From positions 1 through 64,000 of the forward strand of contig JAEYRH010000001.1 in assembly GCA_023435705.1 (NCBI GenBank): a stretch of 64,000 nt of DNA, read 5' to 3'. Shown one piece after another: positions 61,461-64,000 of this stretch (the first letter of the stretch is position 1; each line of letters begins with the position of its first letter). Below the pieces are notes generated by a model. It did not search any database and was not told where the DNA came from. It was given only the letters and a program-made list of their open reading frames with translations. Origin of the DNA: Bacillota bacterium. Lineage in GTDB: Bacteria; Bacillota; Clostridia; Christensenellales; UMGS416. The position numbers and the translations under genes are program-made.

Positions 61461-62360
61461 TCAGCAGATCGGTTTGACGCCGGTGATGGCCATTATGGTG
61501 CTGGTGGCGATGTCCCAGAGCTTTTCGCCCCGTTCATACAACACTACTCGGCGGTCATACCGCCTGTTGATCAGAGAAAGCAGGCGGTCCCGCTCGTCAT
61601 CTGTCAAGGCGGCGGGAGCGCGCCGAAGTGCCTTTTCCACTGAGGCCAGAGCGCCCAGGCGGTTGTCGTTGATCTGGCGCAGGGCAAGCTCCCGGGGGCA
61701 GCTTGCATTATCAGGCGCATAATTGGTCACGGAGAAGAAATCCACATTTACACTGGCAAACCCAACCTGTACCAGCGCCATCGGGAACTCAGACTCTGTC
61801 TTCTTCTCATATTGAGCAACACCGTTTTGCTTGTCCAGATCTCGGGAGGGCTCCCATGCTTTCCCAAGAAGTGCCACTTCTTCAGGGTCTTCCGGTAACC
61901 AGTTTTCCGGGTTCACGTTCAGTTTGGTGCGCACTGAAAGCACGGAGATCACGCCTCCGGGCTTCAATACCCGAAGCTGCTCTCGCAGAAAGCTTCCTGT
62001 TTCCACGTGCTCGATCACGGTGTGTGACGTAGCGGCGTCGAATGTGTTGTCAGCAAATGGAAGAGCCAGCGCATCGCCCTGCACAAAGGAGCAGTCCAGA
62101 TCCAGTTCTTCGGTTTTTCTTCGCGCAAAGGCGATGTGGCCGCCATCACGATCCAGGCCGGTCACGGTGCAGCGGGGCAGGGCGGTCTTGATCCGATGAC
62201 AGAAGATGCCGCCACCGCACCCCACCTCCAACACGGCCATGCCATCGGTAAGTTTCATTGCCGCAAGCCACAGGCCGCTGTTGTCCTCCCGGAAGCGGAG
62301 GGCCCGGTTTGAATAGAGTTCTTCGGATGTCTGAACATACTCTGACCAGAAACGATCCAT
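61461..62360 (-). CDS. SAM-dependent methyltransferase (class I)
   Basis: ATG 62360 has AAAGGAG at good spacing; the frame extends ten codons further without a site. The 299-residue protein has the Rossmann-type methyltransferase core: motif I VLEVGCGGGIFCH, the acidic residue GLDRDGGHI, motif II/III QGDALALPFADNTFDAATSHTVIEHV, and RVLKPGGVISVLS. This matches Methyltransf_11-type small-molecule enzymes. The C-terminal 120 residues carry no recognised domain. It is probably co-transcribed with the acetyltransferase gene, whose stop lies 20 bp upstream of its start. The substrate is unknown. Confidence 0.85.
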   Translation of the reverse strand: MDRFWSEYVQTSEELYSNRALRFREDNSGLWLAAMKLTDGMAVLEVGCGGGIFCHRIKTALPRCTVTGLDRDGGHIAFARRKTEELDLDCSFVQGDALALPFADNTFDAATSHTVIEHVETGSFLREQLRVLKPGGVISVLSVRTKLNVNPENWLPEDPEEVALLGKAWEPSRDLDKQNGVAQYEKKTESEFPMALVQVGFASVNVDFFSVTNYAPDNASCPRELALRQINDNRLGALASVEKALRRAPAALTDDERDRLLSLINRRYDRRVVLYERGEKLWDIATSTIMAITGVKPIC

Positions 62361-62380
62361 GGGTCGCTCCTTTCTGCCGC

Positions 62381-62884
62381 TTAGCGGCACTCTATCCAGA
62401 TATAGTGCTTTTCCTCCGTCACCTTTTCGATCACACCGCCGCAGGTCAGAGCGACCTTGAGTGAGGGCGTGTTATAGTTTCGGATCGTCAGCAGGATCTT
62501 GCCAATCCCAAGCTTTTTTGCCTCCGCCAGCAGTTGTTTCAGCTGCGCCTTGCCATACCCCATGCCACGGCTATCCGGCCGAATCGCGTAACCAATGTGG
62601 CCGCCGTCTGCGAGAAGCTTTTCAGTCAGTCGGTGCCGCACCTTGCCCACACCCACCGGGCGGCCATCCGCGTATAGCCAGTAGGTGCTTTGCGGCACCA
62701 TCCAGTCCTCCAGGCCCTCTCCCCGTGCAACTTCGGCTGCCCGCGCAAGCCACTGGATGTACTCAGCGGGTGTCAGCCCATTGGCACCGTTCATAAACCC
62801 GTTCTCGTCCTTGGGGATCTCTTGCAACATTTCGTACACGTCCATGCCGTCGTTGGCGGTAAGAGCCCTTAACTCCAGATCCAT
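62381..62884 (-). CDS. GNAT-family N-acetyltransferase
   Basis: ATG 62884 follows GGGAGGT; an in-frame GTG at 62899 is less likely. The 167-residue protein has the GNAT fold landmarks: LELRALTANDGMDVYEM at the start, GHIGYAIRPDSRGMGYGKAQLKQLL, which is the acetyl-CoA pyrophosphate loop (RGMGYG), and ILLTIRNYNTPSLKVALTCGG. The acceptor is unknown. First gene of a two-gene minus-strand operon with the methyltransferase. Confidence 0.87.
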   Translation of the reverse strand: MDLELRALTANDGMDVYEMLQEIPKDENGFMNGANGLTPAEYIQWLARAAEVARGEGLEDWMVPQSTYWLYADGRPVGVGKVRHRLTEKLLADGGHIGYAIRPDSRGMGYGKAQLKQLLAEAKKLGIGKILLTIRNYNTPSLKVALTCGGVIEKVTEEKHYIWIECR

Positions 62885-63033
62885 CCATACACCTCCCACG
62901 GTGAGTGCCTTATTCTAGCAGACACGTATGGATATGGCAATACTTGATTATGGTCAATTGCACTGTGTGTTCACATTTTATTCATGATTCAGATTGCCAG
63001 CACAGCACCCCTCTATGTTACATCGCCTGAATA

Positions 63034-63042
63034 TGGTATAAT
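63034..63042 (+). promoter_or_regulatory. Extended -10 promoter of the DUF1934 gene
   Basis: TGGTATAAT, a TGn-extended perfect -10, 30 bases before the GTG start. No clear -35. Confidence 0.6.
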
Positions 63043-63071
63043 TCCTTTAATTGGATCAAGGAGCCCATACT

Positions 63072-63506
63072 GTGCCTGAAAAGAATGTAATGCTTAGCAT
63101 CGTCGCAGAGCAAACTGTGCCCAGCGGCGACACGAACCGGATGGAAATGATGACCGAAGGGCGACGATACCAATCAGACGGCGCCTTTTGCCTGGAGTAT
63201 GAGGAGAGCGAGACCAGCGGCCTCGGGAAATCAGTTACGCTGCTGATGGTGTCAGACCGGATTGTTTCATTGATCCGCCGGGGCTTCACGACCACACACA
63301 TGGTGTTCAGCGAAGGAAAGAAAAGCTACAACGTCTACAAAACGCCTGCAGGGTCCATGGAGATGGCAATCCTGCCCACTTCAATGGAAATCGAGTTGGG
63401 TGATGACGCGGGCGAAGTCACGCTGGAGTATGAGCTTGAGATCGGCGGGCAATACACAGGGTCCAACATGATATCCATTAGTTATAAGGCCAAGCGGCCA
63501 TCCTAA
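63072..63506 (+). CDS. DUF1934 family protein (YwiB-like)
   Basis: GTG 63072 has AAGGAG eight bases upstream; an upstream TTG at 63051 lacks a site. The 144-residue protein is a small beta-barrel-type product: EGRRYQSDGAFCLEYEESETSG, VSLIRRGFTTTHMVFSEGKKS, MAILPTSMEIEL, LEYELEIGGQYTGSNMISISYK. These match the lipocalin-like DUF1934/YwiB family of Firmicutes. No catalytic residues are known. It is followed 21 bp later by the metallo-hydrolase gene and is probably co-transcribed. Confidence 0.8.
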   Translation: MPEKNVMLSIVAEQTVPSGDTNRMEMMTEGRRYQSDGAFCLEYEESETSGLGKSVTLLMVSDRIVSLIRRGFTTTHMVFSEGKKSYNVYKTPAGSMEMAILPTSMEIELGDDAGEVTLEYELEIGGQYTGSNMISISYKAKRPS

Positions 63507-63527
63507 GAAGGCGCAGGAGGATTTTGA

Positions 63528-64000
63528 ATGAAAATTACATGGTTCGGACAGGCTTGTTTTGAGCTGGTGACATCCGATGGAACTGTGATCATTTGCGATC
63601 CTTATCACCCCAATGTCGGGTATCCGGCCCACCCCCGGCCAGCCGATGTGGTCACGGTCAGTCATGAACACTTCGACCATAACTTCACAGGATGGGTTGA
63701 GGGCAGCCCGGCAATCATCCGGGGCGTGGGCAGCAATGAGGTGAAAGGTGTGCGCCTGACCGGCTTGCCCAGTTTTCACGATAATGAACAAGGCGCGAAG
63801 CGGGGCCCCAACACGATCTTCGTCCTGGAGACGGAAGGGCTGAGGGTTTGCCATTTGGGCGACTTGGGAGACGCTCCTTCCGAGGATGTGTTTGCAGCCA
63901 TCGGAAGGCCTGATGTGCTGATGATCCCAGTGGGTGGATTCTACACGATTGACTCTGTGCAGGCTGCGCAAATAACAAAAAGGATTGGAGCCAGGCTCAC
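63528..64000 (+). CDS. Metallo-beta-lactamase-fold hydrolase (UlaG/UPF0173-like), 3' end outside window
   Basis: ATG 63528 follows AGGAGG. The open frame runs off the right edge, so about 157 residues are visible. It begins MKITWFGQACFELVTSDG, followed by VIICDPY and the metal-binding motif SHEHFDHN (HxHxDH type). Later come GLPSFHDNEQGAKRGPNTIF and VCHLGDLGD (metal-binding His and Asp). This arrangement is that of the L-ascorbate-6-phosphate lactonase/UPF0173 group of metal-dependent hydrolases. The substrate is unknown. Confidence 0.88.
   Translation, partial: MKITWFGQACFELVTSDGTVIICDPYHPNVGYPAHPRPADVVTVSHEHFDHNFTGWVEGSPAIIRGVGSNEVKGVRLTGLPSFHDNEQGAKRGPNTIFVLETEGLRVCHLGDLGDAPSEDVFAAIGRPDVLMIPVGGFYTIDSVQAAQITKRIGARL

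Noticed and set aside
63381..63971. Minus-strand frame over the right end
   Set aside because: It is the shadow of the DUF1934 gene and of the metallo-hydrolase that begins at 63528 and runs off the window.

Overview
The window reads as a chromosomal piece of a moderately GC-rich Firmicute, most likely a clostridial-class organism. The evidence is strong purine-rich Shine-Dalgarno sites, near-consensus TTGACA/TATAAT promoters, a Bacillus-type SOS box, the tig-clpP-clpX and asp23-fakA gene orders, an LCP-family protein, and many lipoproteins with Thr/Pro linkers. I see no phage, IS element, rRNA or CRISPR array.

Layout. 1-6.7 kb: the end of a fibronectin-III surface protein, a two-gene operon (PLP aminotransferase plus FAD oxidoreductase), a lipoprotein built of 14 RCC1-like repeats, and the 5'-truncated remnant of a histidine kinase. 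6.7-9.6 kb: a DEAD-box helicase and six tRNA genes (Leu-GAG on the minus strand; Val, Phe, Gly, Cys, Leu-UAA on the plus strand). 9.7-17.1 kb: an MFS transporter, uridine kinase and NAD synthetase on the minus strand, then tig-clpP-clpX. 17.3-27.5 kb: envelope genes (alpha/beta hydrolase, BspA/FN3 protein, GalE, D,D-carboxypeptidase, a CARDB-like membrane protein, a duplicated lipoprotein, an LCP protein) and a beta-phosphoglucomutase-like HAD. 27.7-36.2 kb: one 2847-residue gene resembling cyclic beta-1,2-glucan synthase. 36.5-40 kb: an NlpC/P60 hydrolase, OsmC and an LRR lipoprotein. 40-53.3 kb: a ParE/ParC-type topoisomerase pair, a MerR-controlled aldo/keto reductase-alcohol dehydrogenase operon, a cupin, and uvrB-uvrA with a LexA box. 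This stretch is also seeded with GC-rich intergenic hairpin repeats. 53.3-55.0 kb: an AT-rich two-gene cassette, a soluble Cys-rich histidine kinase and a receiver protein without a recognisable output domain. 55.2-64 kb: an S9 peptidase lipoprotein, DUF998, asp23-fakA, an SH3 lipoprotein, a methyltransferase and GNAT operon, a DUF1934 protein, and the start of a metallo-beta-lactamase-fold hydrolase cut by the window end.

The genes form three themes: core proteostasis and DNA maintenance (tig-clpPX, parEC, uvrBA); an extensive cell-surface programme (lipoproteins, FN3/LRR/RCC1 repeats, carboxypeptidase, LCP, NlpC/P60, possible glucan synthesis); and small regulated metabolic operons. The least ordinary items are the foreign-looking sensor/receiver pair beside uvrA, the giant glucan synthase-like protein, the dispersed intergenic hairpins, and the 14-unit RCC1 lipoprotein. 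All functional calls come from reading motifs by eye; no database search was run.
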